DNA of 9,955 nucleotides from Cyclobacteriaceae bacterium (GCA_029882725.1 JAOUKG010000038.1:1-9955), one strand, 5' to 3'; shown: positions 1 to 8,551, counted from the first letter of the stretch. A program made the numbers and translations. Notes: generated by a model not told the origin, from the sequence alone.

Positions 1-2644
1 CTTTTCCGTTGCAACCGTTGGCGTCTACTGTATTTGCAAAATATTCAATATCAGGTTGGCTAACAATACGAGAAGGTCCCGTAGTGGCGTCGTCCCATGT
101 TATAGAAGAGTATGTGCCCTGAACTGCAAGTGTTGATTCCTGCCCGGGACAAATAGGATCGACACTGGCAGTAATAGTAGGTGCAATTGCAGTTGCCACA
201 CTTATGGCTATGTTTTCTGTAGTTCCACAACTAGCCACATCACTGTAGGAAATCGACAGAGTGGCGGTTAAATTTCCAGCTGCAGCATAGGTTTTTAGTG
301 GATTTTCCAATGTACTCGTTGTTCCATCACCAAAATCCCATAAATAAGCTACCGTAAATGCAGGATCGCTGGTAGGATTAGCTCTAAATATCAATTCTTC
401 ACCTACACACCCAGTAGCGTTCGACACAGTAACGGCAGATACAGGTGGCGGCGTGGTTAATACATTTTGAGGTTCCGAAATGAATGAACAACCCAACGTT
501 TTGTGAGTCAGGGTTACGGTATAAATCCCTGCAGAGGTAATGATTACCGAGTTTGTATTGGTGCCAAAAGTAGTTCCGTCTTTTTTCCAAACATAATCGA
601 AGTTTACCTGCGCCGGCACACTTAAGGTAGAATTTGTTCCTTCACAGAAACCATTGCCCGTTGAAGACTGAATATAAAATTTAGGAAAACTAAGAACTTC
701 TACAAAAGTAGAGGCTGCTGTACTTTGACAATCACCCAACTTCACTGTAACTATGTATTCACCGGCATCATCTATTTGTACATTTGAAAGCATCGGGTTC
801 TGAGCATTACTTGTGTACCCATTAGGGCCATCCCAGGAATAAGTAGCTCCCACAACAGCTGGAACATTAAGTTGAATATTTCCTCCAATACAACCGGGCC
901 CTGCATTTGTGGGAACGGGATCTCCCGGAACAGTACCGGCACCGTTAATGAAATTCATGGAGTTTGAAGAAGTGGTAGAACACGTAGTTCCCACTTGGGT
1001 AATTGCATCGACTGTAAGAGTTCCAAAGCCCGTTATATTTGCAAAAGGATCTGTGCCTTGTGTAAATTCAGTGCCATCCAGCTTCCATGAAAATGTTGTG
1101 CCCGGCGACGGAATTACATCTACAGCAATGGTTTGCCCCACACATATTGCACGAGTAGCATCGGCAGTAAGTATCCTGGGCACATAACAATTTAAATTTC
1201 TCCTTATTTCCAAAGCATAACCTGTAATAGACGCTCCACTGATTGTATAACTGGTCATAGCAAAATCAGGCTTTCCATCCCCATCGTAATCATTTATGCT
1301 CACCCCCCTGGTACGGCTTGTTCCCGGAATTGCCATAGGTGTTACTCCTGAACCTGCATTGTTTTTTAACAAGGTGAAGCCCACGTCATTTGTATTACCT
1401 ACCATTAAATCTAAAAAACCATCTCCATCAATATCGCCAACATCCAAACCAGTGGCACCTGTAACATTAAATGACTGTTTCGCAGCAAAACTTATATTTC
1501 CGCCTGAAGAATTATTCAACAACAAGGAAACTTTACTTGTCGATAATGGACTTGATGTTACAATATCGAGTTTACCATCATTATTAAAGTCGCCCGTAAT
1601 CAAATCTTCAATAACAATCTCTGTTTTAAATACAACAGGAGCATCAAAAGACACTTTATTGATTGTACTTATATTTTTTAAGACCTCAATTTCCTTGGCG
1701 TTTCCCACTTTAGCAACCACAATAATTTCGGGTCGGCCATCTGAATTCAAATCTTGTACTTCCAGACTAAATGTTCCATCAATTCCAACGATGGGTAAAA
1801 CATTTGCAGTAGAAACGAATGAAACGGCCGCTGCACTATTGTTCATATAAAAGTACAAGTTGTTATCTTGTGAACTTGAAATAATTAAATCCTGTAAACC
1901 ATCTGTATTTAAATCCTTAAGTTGGATATCATGGACACTAACAAGACCATCGGGTAAGGTATAGGTGGAGTAGGTATTAACTGTTCCTCCAACATTAGGG
2001 AGCACGTATATATTCTTTTTATCTACACCAGAAGTGCCTCCTCCTTTGGTAACAGCGATTTCGGGGAAACCATCATTATTCATATCACCGCAGGTCATAA
2101 ATGCGGTTGGAGCCGGAATTCCTACTGTGTTTTTAAGCGTAAAACTGATATTGCCAAGTGTACTGTTGTTTTGATAAATTTCCACACTTGAGCCTGTTGC
2201 ATTGTTTTTAGTAAGGGCTATATCGACCAACCCATCATTATTAAAATCACATGAACACAAATCGTATGTTTGCAAAACATTGGGGAAAACTTTGGCTGCT
2301 TCAATTTTTGTAGGATCGAAAGTATTTCCACTGAAAACCGGAAAGAATTTTATATCTGATTTCCCACTTTTTTTCGATGCTTTATTTATTACGGTTATAT
2401 TTTCCGCATGAGCTCCCGTTGGAACCACTACCTCAATAATATTTTCCGTTGAATAAACTACCCTTCCCTTTGTACTTCCAAACCACACCACCAATTGTGT
2501 GGGGTCGGCATTAAAACCAGAACCGTTTATTACAATAGACCCTCCGGGATAAAAACGATCCGTACTCACCGTAGAAATTACAGGAACTTGAGCCTTTACC
2601 GAAAAGAAACCTACTATTAATATAAAAGTCAAAAACTTTTTCAT
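1..2644 (-). CDS. Secreted multidomain surface protein (IPT/TIG, FG-GAP/VCBS, Ig-like, PKD), C-terminus outside window
   Basis: The frame is open from the ATG at 2644-2642 to the left edge, giving 881 codons with no stop; the C-terminus is missing because the window ends. Residues 1-18 form a signal peptide (MKKFLTFILIVGFFSVKA, then Q). Residues 20-88 resemble an IPT/TIG fold (YPGGSIVINGSGF). Seven FG-GAP/VCBS-type calcium-binding motifs of the form DxNxDGxxD/E start near residues 133, 187, 244, 298, 352, 404 and 452, spaced 48-57 residues, enough for a beta-propeller. Cys-bounded Ig-like modules follow from about 490, with a PKD domain near 715-795 (WDFGDGTTS at 769) and another module after it. 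Such proteins in Bacteroidota are surface adhesins or matrix proteins, usually ending in a T9SS type B (gliding-motility-associated) sorting domain; that ending is inferred, not seen. The gene lies 12 bases downstream of the PorP/SprF gene, so the two are probably cotranscribed and the partner probably aids its display. Ligand unknown. Confidence 0.9.
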   Translation of the reverse strand, partial: MKKFLTFILIVGFFSVKAQVPVISTVSTDRFYPGGSIVINGSGFNADPTQLVVWFGSTKGRVVYSTENIIEVVVPTGAHAENITVINKASKKSGKSDIKFFPVFSGNTFDPTKIEAAKVFPNVLQTYDLCSCDFNNDGLVDIALTKNNATGSSVEIYQNNSTLGNISFTLKNTVGIPAPTAFMTCGDMNNDGFPEIAVTKGGGTSGVDKKNIYVLPNVGGTVNTYSTYTLPDGLVSVHDIQLKDLNTDGLQDLIISSSQDNNLYFYMNNSAAAVSFVSTANVLPIVGIDGTFSLEVQDLNSDGRPEIIVVAKVGNAKEIEVLKNISTINKVSFDAPVVFKTEIVIEDLITGDFNNDGKLDIVTSSPLSTSKVSLLLNNSSGGNISFAAKQSFNVTGATGLDVGDIDGDGFLDLMVGNTNDVGFTLLKNNAGSGVTPMAIPGTSRTRGVSINDYDGDGKPDFAMTSYTISGASITGYALEIRRNLNCYVPRILTADATRAICVGQTIAVDVIPSPGTTFSWKLDGTEFTQGTDPFANITGFGTLTVDAITQVGTTCSTTSSNSMNFINGAGTVPGDPVPTNAGPGCIGGNIQLNVPAVVGATYSWDGPNGYTSNAQNPMLSNVQIDDAGEYIVTVKLGDCQSTAASTFVEVLSFPKFYIQSSTGNGFCEGTNSTLSVPAQVNFDYVWKKDGTTFGTNTNSVIITSAGIYTVTLTHKTLGCSFISEPQNVLTTPPPVSAVTVSNATGCVGEELIFRANPTSDPAFTVAYLWDFGDGTTSTLENPLKTYAAAGNLTATLSISYSDVASCGTTENIAISVATAIAPTITASVDPICPGQESTLAVQGTYSSITWDDATTGPSRIVSQPDIEYFANTVDANGCNGK

Positions 2645-2656
2645 TGTATTTTGTTT

Positions 2657-4069
2657 TTAGTCATGAACCTCAAGGGTCCAGGCATCTTTAAATTCTTTGA
2701 TTCCACGCACCTTATTTCTCACATTTCTAGAAAAACTTGGATCGTCTGTTTTATGGACATACACATACCAGAAACCTCTTTCAGTAATATACCCTAATTG
2801 TGCTTCTTGGTAACCCTTTTTATAGAGTCCATCTACAAAGTTTTGGGCATTTTGCTCTGTACTAAACACACCTACAACAACGTAATTACCAACAGGTATT
2901 TCTTTTTCATGCCCCCCTTTCTTTACAGTAACATCTGCTTTTACAGGTTCGGGCTCCGGTACAACCTCCACTACGGGTTCTTTTTCAACAATAGGTTCCA
3001 CAACCACACTATCTATTTCAGGTATTTCCTCGGGTATAAAAGGTGTTATTTCTTCCACCACAACAGGTTCCTGAACAACCACTGTGTCAGGCTCTTTCTC
3101 TTTGGGGACTACAATAGGCTCAATTTCTCTTACTGTACTAACAAAGGAATACTTTTGAGCTTTTTCTTTTTTGTTTCCAAATAAAAGAGATACCGTAACC
3201 TCATGAGTAGGACTTACAATTTTGTTGACCCCCAAATTCTTAAAGGTGTAACTATACCCCACTCCCAACTTATCCGTTTTAATTCCTGCCGTACCGGAAA
3301 TACCGAAATCTTGTTTATAAGTTCCTCCAAACCATAAGGTATGGTTAAGGTGTACAATTGCTGCCGCTTCCATTTGAGGAGGTAAAAATTCATGTACTCT
3401 ATAAAGGAAGTAAGGTTCAAATACATGTTTATCATCGCCAAAATAAAAACGGTTACTAACAGATAGAATATACCTTCTTTTTGCATTTACGAATAAATCA
3501 CTAGCGGTAAAATTTTCACCGAAAGAGAACTCGAGATCCGAAACCCATTGAGGTTCAAATAGTTGCGGAATGGCCACCCCCAGATGAAAACCTCCTACAT
3601 GAAGGGATAAACCTGCATTTCCAAGAAGGAAAGCATTGTTGTCCAAAGCATTGAAGAATGCGGGATCATCAACCCTGATTGAGTTTATATCCACCATATT
3701 TGTTGCACCTCCGCCCGATATTCCAAAACGGATGAAACTATTTTTCGCAATCTTTATATTGTAACCTAAACTTAATAAAGCAGAACTGGTATTTAAAACA
3801 CTTCTCCTATCGTTATTAAAATTCAAACCAAGGCTTAGATTTTTAGTAGCTGCTGTATGAAATGATAAATTCCCAATTCGTGGAGCTCCATCAAAATCGG
3901 CCCACTGGTGTCGATAGGTAAGATATAAACCTGTTTTTCCCTCCACCCCTGCAAACGAAGGGTTAATAGCATAAGGGTTAACGAAAAATTGTGAAAAATT
4001 GGCCGTTTCCTGAGCAAAACATGTAACAGAGGTCACAACTAGGATGATAGCCAGAGAAAATATTCTCAT
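2657..4069 (-). CDS. PorP/SprF family T9SS outer-membrane protein with C-terminal SPOR domain
   Basis: A 470-residue protein. Residues 1-19 are a signal peptide (MRIFSLAIILVVTSVTCFA, then Q). The mature start carries the PorP/SprF signature FSQFFVNPYAINPSFAG, and residues 20-312 contain the alternating strands of the usual roughly 300-residue PorP/SprF beta-barrel. Residues 313-393 are a Pro/Glu/Val-rich spacer with repeated EPVVV-like blocks, typical of a periplasmic linker. Residues 394-470 match a SPOR domain: GNYVVVGVFS, then NAQNFVDGLYKKGY, then WYVYVHKTDD. SPOR domains bind peptidoglycan glycan strands lacking stem peptides. PorP/SprF proteins help export or surface attachment of T9SS substrates. 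The gene precedes a large adhesin by 12 bases, which fits a dedicated exporter/anchor pair. Most PorP/SprF proteins end after the barrel, so the linker plus SPOR tail is the odd part. No Shine-Dalgarno is seen; the start is fixed by the signal peptide. Family assignment is strong; the peptidoglycan anchoring role is inferred. Confidence 0.9.
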   Translation of the reverse strand: MRIFSLAIILVVTSVTCFAQETANFSQFFVNPYAINPSFAGVEGKTGLYLTYRHQWADFDGAPRIGNLSFHTAATKNLSLGLNFNNDRRSVLNTSSALLSLGYNIKIAKNSFIRFGISGGGATNMVDINSIRVDDPAFFNALDNNAFLLGNAGLSLHVGGFHLGVAIPQLFEPQWVSDLEFSFGENFTASDLFVNAKRRYILSVSNRFYFGDDKHVFEPYFLYRVHEFLPPQMEAAAIVHLNHTLWFGGTYKQDFGISGTAGIKTDKLGVGYSYTFKNLGVNKIVSPTHEVTVSLLFGNKKEKAQKYSFVSTVREIEPIVVPKEKEPDTVVVQEPVVVEEITPFIPEEIPEIDSVVVEPIVEKEPVVEVVPEPEPVKADVTVKKGGHEKEIPVGNYVVVGVFSTEQNAQNFVDGLYKKGYQEAQLGYITERGFWYVYVHKTDDPSFSRNVRNKVRGIKEFKDAWTLEVHD

Positions 4070-4100
4070 AGTTTAAAAAGTCCAATTCAATTATAAATAA

Positions 4101-4108
4101 CAAAAATA
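4101..4108 (-). promoter_or_regulatory. Candidate -7 promoter box for the PorP/SprF-adhesin operon
   Basis: Read on the minus strand this is TATTTTTG, an exact match to the Bacteroidota -7 consensus TAnnTTTG. It lies 31 bases upstream of the ATG at 4069, leaving a short leader of about 25 bases. I find no clear TTG-type -33 element at the usual distance, so this is a candidate by motif and position only. The surrounding DNA is very AT-rich, which raises the chance of a random match. Confidence 0.4.
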
Positions 4109-4243
4109 GAAAAATTTTAATAATATTTCATCATATATACTACCAACTACATATATAGGCTGAATACCGTTGAATAACGACGATAAACTATTGGTAACCA
4201 TTTCAACAAGTCATTTAATCGAAAAAGATTTCAATTAAATTTA

Positions 4244-4251
4244 TATATTTG
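4244..4251 (+). promoter_or_regulatory. Candidate -7 promoter box for the beta-barrel gene
   Basis: TATATTTG matches TAnnTTTG exactly and sits 27 bases upstream of the ATG at 4279. If it is used, transcription would begin a few bases beyond 4251. That argues against a TTG start at 4249, which lies inside the box, and supports the ATG at 4279. A -33 element is not evident. The 4070-4278 gap between the divergent genes otherwise shows only AT-rich DNA with no further ORF or hairpin I can defend. Confidence 0.45.
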
Positions 4252-4278
4252 CTTAAATTTACCACAAACAAATGCTTC

Positions 4279-5091
4279 ATGAAGCGAGTACTTCTTCTCT
4301 CATTTTTAGCTTCTTCCTTTTTCTTGAGCTCTGCCCAAAAATTTACGGTAGGTGTAAAAGGCGGTGTACAGGGCTATACTATGCGTTATCAGCAGAAAGA
4401 TATCAGAGATGTTTTTCATAACCGTTTTAAGGGAGGGTTTTTAGGTGGTTTAGTGATAGGGTTTCCCCTTCCTGCAGATTTTAGCTTTATCGCTGAAAGC
4501 CAGTTGAGTGTTAAAGGCAGAAAGGTGAGGTTCAACCAGTCTACATTGGATCCTTCATACGCCTGGGTCAACAATAGCACCTATTATTTTATAGAAAATT
4601 CATTACTTCTTCGAAAAGAGTTTCCTGTAAGTTTTTATGATTTCCACTCTAGTTGGTATTTCAATGTTGGTCCCAATATATCTTATTGGATGGGAGGTAA
4701 TGGAGTATTGACTACTACTACTTCAACAACAGGCCTTAACTATAAAATGGTATTCACTGATAGTGTTTATTACGATCCACGTAGTATCAACTTTAACGAA
4801 ATGCAAGTTGTAGATGCCAACCGGTGGCTGTTTGGGCTGGATTTTGGTGTTGGATTTATGACACATGTTTTGGGCAACCAACGTTTCTTTTCTGAGGTAC
4901 GGTTTACCTATGGGCACACTTATTTGGGACAATCTTATTCTGCAAACTTATATGTTTTGGGTTTTGATGACAACCTGAGAAATGCCTACAGGTCTTTAAA
5001 TGTAACTTTGGGTTATGCCATTAGTCTTGATTTACGAGACCAAAGAAAAGGAAAAAGTACACTTGATAAACAAAAACGCCGTGCACCATAA
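4279..5091 (+). CDS. PorT-like outer-membrane beta-barrel protein
   Basis: A 270-residue protein. The ATG at 4279 begins a clean signal peptide (MKRVLLLSFLASSFFLSSA, then Q). An in-frame TTG at 4249 would add ten residues ahead of it and would overlap a likely promoter box, so it is rejected. The mature protein has the pattern of the Bacteroidota outer-membrane beta-barrel family (OMP_b-brl_2, PorT-like): an opening KFTVGVKGGVQ strand, a FSFIAESQLSVKGRK strand, a WYFNVGPNISYWMGG strand, and a closing NVTLGYAISLDL strand. A highly basic tail follows (RDQRKGKSTLDKQKRRAP) that is unusual after a final barrel strand. Long Thr/Ser-rich and Tyr-rich inserts look like surface loops. It is divergent from the T9SS-related operon; functional linkage is possible but unproven, and no substrate can be named. 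Its last 77 bases overlap the next ORF in another frame. Confidence 0.8.
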   Translation: MKRVLLLSFLASSFFLSSAQKFTVGVKGGVQGYTMRYQQKDIRDVFHNRFKGGFLGGLVIGFPLPADFSFIAESQLSVKGRKVRFNQSTLDPSYAWVNNSTYYFIENSLLLRKEFPVSFYDFHSSWYFNVGPNISYWMGGNGVLTTTTSTTGLNYKMVFTDSVYYDPRSINFNEMQVVDANRWLFGLDFGVGFMTHVLGNQRFFSEVRFTYGHTYLGQSYSANLYVLGFDDNLRNAYRSLNVTLGYAISLDLRDQRKGKSTLDKQKRRAP

Positions 5092-5527
5092 TCTACTGGA
5101 CCTTTATAAAAGAGACTTACTGGCTGTAAAGGCAGAGGTTGCTTCTTTTTCAAATGAAGATGACTTGTGGAAGACGGTAGGAACAATAAATAATTCTGCT
5201 GGTAATCTGGCCTTGCACATCAGTGGGAACTTGCTTCATTTTTTTGGAGCCATACTATTAAAAAATGGATACATAAGGGAGCGAGAGAAAGAATTCAATG
5301 ATAAGAATATTCCTAAAACTGAAATTGTTTCCAGATTGGAACAAACGATCGATGTTGTGACCAAAGTTCTTGAAAATTTTGATGAAACAACCTGGGAATC
5401 TTATTACCCCATCCCTATCAAGAATGAAAATGTTACTCATTTCTATTTTTTCATTCATTTGTATGGACATCTGAACTTACATTTAGGGCAAATCAACTAC
5501 ATAAGAAGAGGATTCTTCGATAAATAA
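5015..5527 (+). CDS. DinB-like (DUF1572-type) putative metal-binding four-helix protein
   Basis: Up to 170 residues, cytoplasmic (no signal peptide or membrane helix). The fold is read from amphipathic helices and spaced histidines: LHISGNLLHF in the first half and HLYGHLNLHLGQINYIRR near the C-terminus, the HxxxHxGQ pattern of DinB/DUF1572 proteins. In that superfamily three histidines bind a divalent metal; members include thiol-dependent transferases, but this one's reaction is unknown. The start is uncertain. The ATG at 5015 gives a 77-base overlap with the beta-barrel gene. A TTG at 5063 has an AGGAA purine stretch about 10 bases upstream and would begin just before the conserved NLLDLYKRDLLAVK helix, making a 154-residue protein with only a 29-base overlap; it may be the real start. 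The overlap suggests translational coupling with the upstream gene. Family call fairly sure, start not. Confidence 0.75.
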   Translation: MPLVLIYETKEKEKVHLINKNAVHHNLLDLYKRDLLAVKAEVASFSNEDDLWKTVGTINNSAGNLALHISGNLLHFFGAILLKNGYIREREKEFNDKNIPKTEIVSRLEQTIDVVTKVLENFDETTWESYYPIPIKNENVTHFYFFIHLYGHLNLHLGQINYIRRGFFDK

Positions 5528-5560
5528 TTCGCAATTTCTTACTTCATAATTTAGTTAATT

Positions 5561-5581
5561 GGTTATATTAGCCAAATAACC
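5561..5581. promoter_or_regulatory. Short dyad upstream of the TonB-dependent receptor
   Basis: GGTTAT at 5561-5566 and its reverse complement ATAACC at 5576-5581 form a 6-bp inverted repeat with a 9-base spacer, ending 12 bases before the ATG at 5594. It could be an operator or a small leader hairpin. A nearby TATATTAG (5564-5571) is one base off the TAnnTTTG promoter box. Six-base dyads in AT-rich DNA are not rare, so the call is weak. Confidence 0.25.
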
Positions 5582-5593
5582 TAACTATATTTT

Positions 5594-8551
5594 ATGAAGA
5601 CTTTAATTTTATTCTGGACGGTATTAGTCCTCGGCCTATCTTCAGGCTATGCACAGACTACCCTCTCTGGAAATATCACGGACAACAAAGGTGAGGCCCT
5701 TGCAGGTGTGAATATTTCAGTAAAAGGGAAAGTAGCCGGAACCATTACAGATTACAATGGTAATTTTAGCTTGAATCTAAAAGATGAGCCTCCATTTACT
5801 CTTATTATTTCTTATGTGGGTTTTGCCACTCAAGAGCTCCAAATAACGGAAAGGGTAAACACCGGGATGAAAATTGAAATGATTGAAGAGACCATGTTGG
5901 GCCAGGAAATTGTGATTTCAGCCTCGAGAGTGGAAGAAAGTATTCTTGAAAGCCCTGTCTCTATTGAAAAGATGGATATTCTGGATATTCAAAACACTCC
6001 TTCCGATTCATACTACAAAGCTATTGGAAATCTTGTGGGAGTGGATTTGACTTCAAGTAGTATCAATTTCCAAATTGTAAATACGCGGGGGTTTAGTAAT
6101 ACTGGAAACACCCGCTTTGTACAACTAATTGACGGTATGGACACCCAAGCACCCGCTTTGAATTTCCCGATAGGAAATTTAAACGGACCTTCCGAACTGG
6201 ATGTTGAAAGTGTGGAATTGATACCTGGGGCTTCTTCGGCCCTGTATGGCCCTAATGCATTTAATGGCGTTCTTTTGATAAATTCAAAAAGCCCATTTGA
6301 TTATCAGGGGTTAAGTTTTTTTGCAAAAACCGGGGTAAACCATGTTGGAGCCAATGCCGATCAGGAAATGGCTCCTATGTATGAAAGCTCGTTGCGGTAT
6401 GCAAAATCCTGGAACAATGTTTTTGCCATAAAAGTAAACCTAAGTTATTCCCGGGCCGACGATTGGCACGGAACTGATGCCACTGATCGGGAAATCGCAA
6501 GAACTCCTGCGGGATTCACATTTAATCCCGGATCTGACAGGCTGCATTACATGGGTGATGAGGCCAGCGTGAACATTGCAATATTTCCTTTAAGTAATGA
6601 CTGGATGTCTCTGGCATCTTCCCCATCAGGTACTTTTGGGGCAGGAGTTACAGCTGCTGATTATGCAGGTGACCTCCCTTCACATGTAGTGTCCGTTAGC
6701 CCTTATCAGGAAAAGTACTTAATTAATTACGGTGCTGAAAACAAAAAAATCAACATTGGTTTGTATTATAGGCTCAATGAAAAATATGAATTGAGCTATA
6801 TTTTAAATAACGGTTATGGAACCAGTATATACACGGGAGCTCAGAGATATTCATTATCCGATTTTAGTGTTGCTCAACATCGGTTGCAATTGAAAAGTGA
6901 AAACTTCATGGTTAGAGCTTATGGTACTTTTGAAAACAGCGGAGACAGTTACATCACAGAATTTTTAGCCAAACGTATTAATGATCAAAGCAGTTTATTT
7001 GGGAGTGTCAATAACTGGCTAGGTGTATATGGTATCAATTATCTTGAATACCTGTATGATCAGGGCTATGCTCCCGGAGATATCGATGGTCTTACAGCAG
7101 ATCAACGGGTACAGGTTGAAATGGCGGCTCATCAATATGCCCGCGGCACTACAGAATCATCGTATACTTTAGACCCTACAAGTGAGCAATTTGCAACTTT
7201 TAAAGAACGTGGGTTGCAGGGAGTGGTTCCGTTCGGGCCTAAATTCAACGATCAAACAAGAATGTACCACGCTGAAACACAGTATGATTTCAAAAACAAT
7301 GTCGAGTTTATGAATTTGATTGGTGGGGCTTCTTTCAGAATGTTTGATTTAAACAGTAATGGAACTATTTTTCCTGATACTACAGGAAACAACATCACTA
7401 TTAGAGAATTTGGTGCTTATTTAACCGGTAGCAAAAGTGTCGCTAACGATAAGCTTAAACTTAGTGGAAGTATGCGGTACGACAAAAACCAAAATTTTAA
7501 AGGTCAAATAAACCCACGTATTTCTTCCGTAATTAAATTAGCTGAAAATCATAATTTACGTGTTTCTTTTCAAACAGGATTCCGTGTTCCCACATCACAG
7601 GGACAACACATCAGTCTAAATATTATTACAGCCCGGTTACTTGGTGGACTACCACAATATGCTGAATCTTATAATTTAACTGAGTCTTCTACTACTGGAT
7701 TGCCATTGGGGTATGAAGGGTATTCAGTTCAGGAATATGCTACTTCTGTTTTTGACAAGGGAGCCTCAACTGCATCTATATTTGATCCTGCTAATATTGG
7801 AAACCTAACTCCTATTACTAAACTTGACCCTGTTCGTCCGGAAAAGGTCAAAACTTTTGAAATTGGGTACAAAAGTCTTATCAATAATAGTTTAATGATA
7901 GATTTCTCTTATTTCTATAGTATTTACAACGATTTTATAACACAAATCAGGATAAGAAAAGCAGAACAATTCACTACAAATGCAGCTCTGGATGATCCAA
8001 ATGGCTACGGATATACTTACAACCCTGATCCTGCCATGGAGGGTAAAATCAATTATGGTACGTTACTTAATGGAACGGTACTTAATACTTTTCAGGTGTA
8101 CACCAATGTTGACAACTCTGTAAATACACAGGGAATTGCCTCAAGTATAAAATATAGTTTTACCCGCGGGTACCAGATAGGAGGTAATTACAGCTGGAAT
8201 GTAATAAATAATGTGCCTGATAATTTCCTCGCTGAATTCAATACCCCTGAACATAAATACAACCTAACTTTTGGAAATCGTAAGGTGACTGAAAAATTTG
8301 GATTTAACATTGCCTATAAATGGCAATCAGAATTTGAATGGCAATCGGGATTTACAGTTCCTGCCAACGGAGAAGTACCCGCATTTTCAACCTTGGATGC
8401 TCAGATTACCTATAAACTCCCAGGTTTGAAGTCATTGGTAAAACTTGGAGGATCTAATATTTTAAATAAAAAATATTACCCCAGTTTAGGTGGCCCCAAT
8501 ATTGGTGGTATCTATTATATATCATTCATGTTTGACGAAATGTTGAAATAA
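5594..8551 (+). CDS. TonB-dependent outer-membrane receptor with CarboxypepD_reg-like N-terminal domain
   Basis: A 985-residue protein for energised uptake of a substrate across the outer membrane. Residues 1-20 are a signal peptide ending GYA, then Q. Residues 22-105 are the carboxypeptidase-regulatory-like domain typical of Bacteroidota receptors (LSGNITDNKGEALAGVNISV, then TDYNGNFSL, then SYVGF). EIVISASR near 105-112 is in the place of a TonB box. Residues 116-235 are the plug, with VQLIDGMD and ELIPGASSALYGPNAFNGV. The remainder is the 22-strand-type barrel, ending with aromatic strands (GGIYYISFMFDEMLK). Length and layout are normal and no frameshift is seen. No SusD lipoprotein adjoins it, and the plug sequence departs from typical SusC, so I do not call it a glycan SusC; metal complexes, peptides or other ligands are equally possible. 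The ATG follows an AT-rich leader without Shine-Dalgarno. Its stop codon abuts a palindromic repeat block. Confidence 0.92.
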   Translation: MKTLILFWTVLVLGLSSGYAQTTLSGNITDNKGEALAGVNISVKGKVAGTITDYNGNFSLNLKDEPPFTLIISYVGFATQELQITERVNTGMKIEMIEETMLGQEIVISASRVEESILESPVSIEKMDILDIQNTPSDSYYKAIGNLVGVDLTSSSINFQIVNTRGFSNTGNTRFVQLIDGMDTQAPALNFPIGNLNGPSELDVESVELIPGASSALYGPNAFNGVLLINSKSPFDYQGLSFFAKTGVNHVGANADQEMAPMYESSLRYAKSWNNVFAIKVNLSYSRADDWHGTDATDREIARTPAGFTFNPGSDRLHYMGDEASVNIAIFPLSNDWMSLASSPSGTFGAGVTAADYAGDLPSHVVSVSPYQEKYLINYGAENKKINIGLYYRLNEKYELSYILNNGYGTSIYTGAQRYSLSDFSVAQHRLQLKSENFMVRAYGTFENSGDSYITEFLAKRINDQSSLFGSVNNWLGVYGINYLEYLYDQGYAPGDIDGLTADQRVQVEMAAHQYARGTTESSYTLDPTSEQFATFKERGLQGVVPFGPKFNDQTRMYHAETQYDFKNNVEFMNLIGGASFRMFDLNSNGTIFPDTTGNNITIREFGAYLTGSKSVANDKLKLSGSMRYDKNQNFKGQINPRISSVIKLAENHNLRVSFQTGFRVPTSQGQHISLNIITARLLGGLPQYAESYNLTESSTTGLPLGYEGYSVQEYATSVFDKGASTASIFDPANIGNLTPITKLDPVRPEKVKTFEIGYKSLINNSLMIDFSYFYSIYNDFITQIRIRKAEQFTTNAALDDPNGYGYTYNPDPAMEGKINYGTLLNGTVLNTFQVYTNVDNSVNTQGIASSIKYSFTRGYQIGGNYSWNVINNVPDNFLAEFNTPEHKYNLTFGNRKVTEKFGFNIAYKWQSEFEWQSGFTVPANGEVPAFSTLDAQITYKLPGLKSLVKLGGSNILNKKYYPSLGGPNIGGIYYISFMFDEMLK

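Noticed and set aside
1296..1850. Plus-strand open frame of 184 codons
   Set aside because: It lies wholly antisense to the FG-GAP-containing adhesin frame, which is protein-like throughout, and its own composition matches no family.
2798..3184. Plus-strand open frame of 128 codons rich in Phe and Tyr
   Set aside because: It is the shadow of the Pro/Glu/Val-rich linker and SPOR region of the minus-strand PorP/SprF gene.
4249..4278. TTG start adding ten residues to the beta-barrel protein
   Set aside because: It would put residues before a textbook signal peptide and lies within a likely promoter box; the ATG at 4279 is preferred.
5594..8551. Calling the receptor a SusC glycan importer
   Set aside because: No SusD, glycosidase or regulator is adjacent, and the plug sequence differs from typical SusC; only a generic TonB-dependent receptor is supported.
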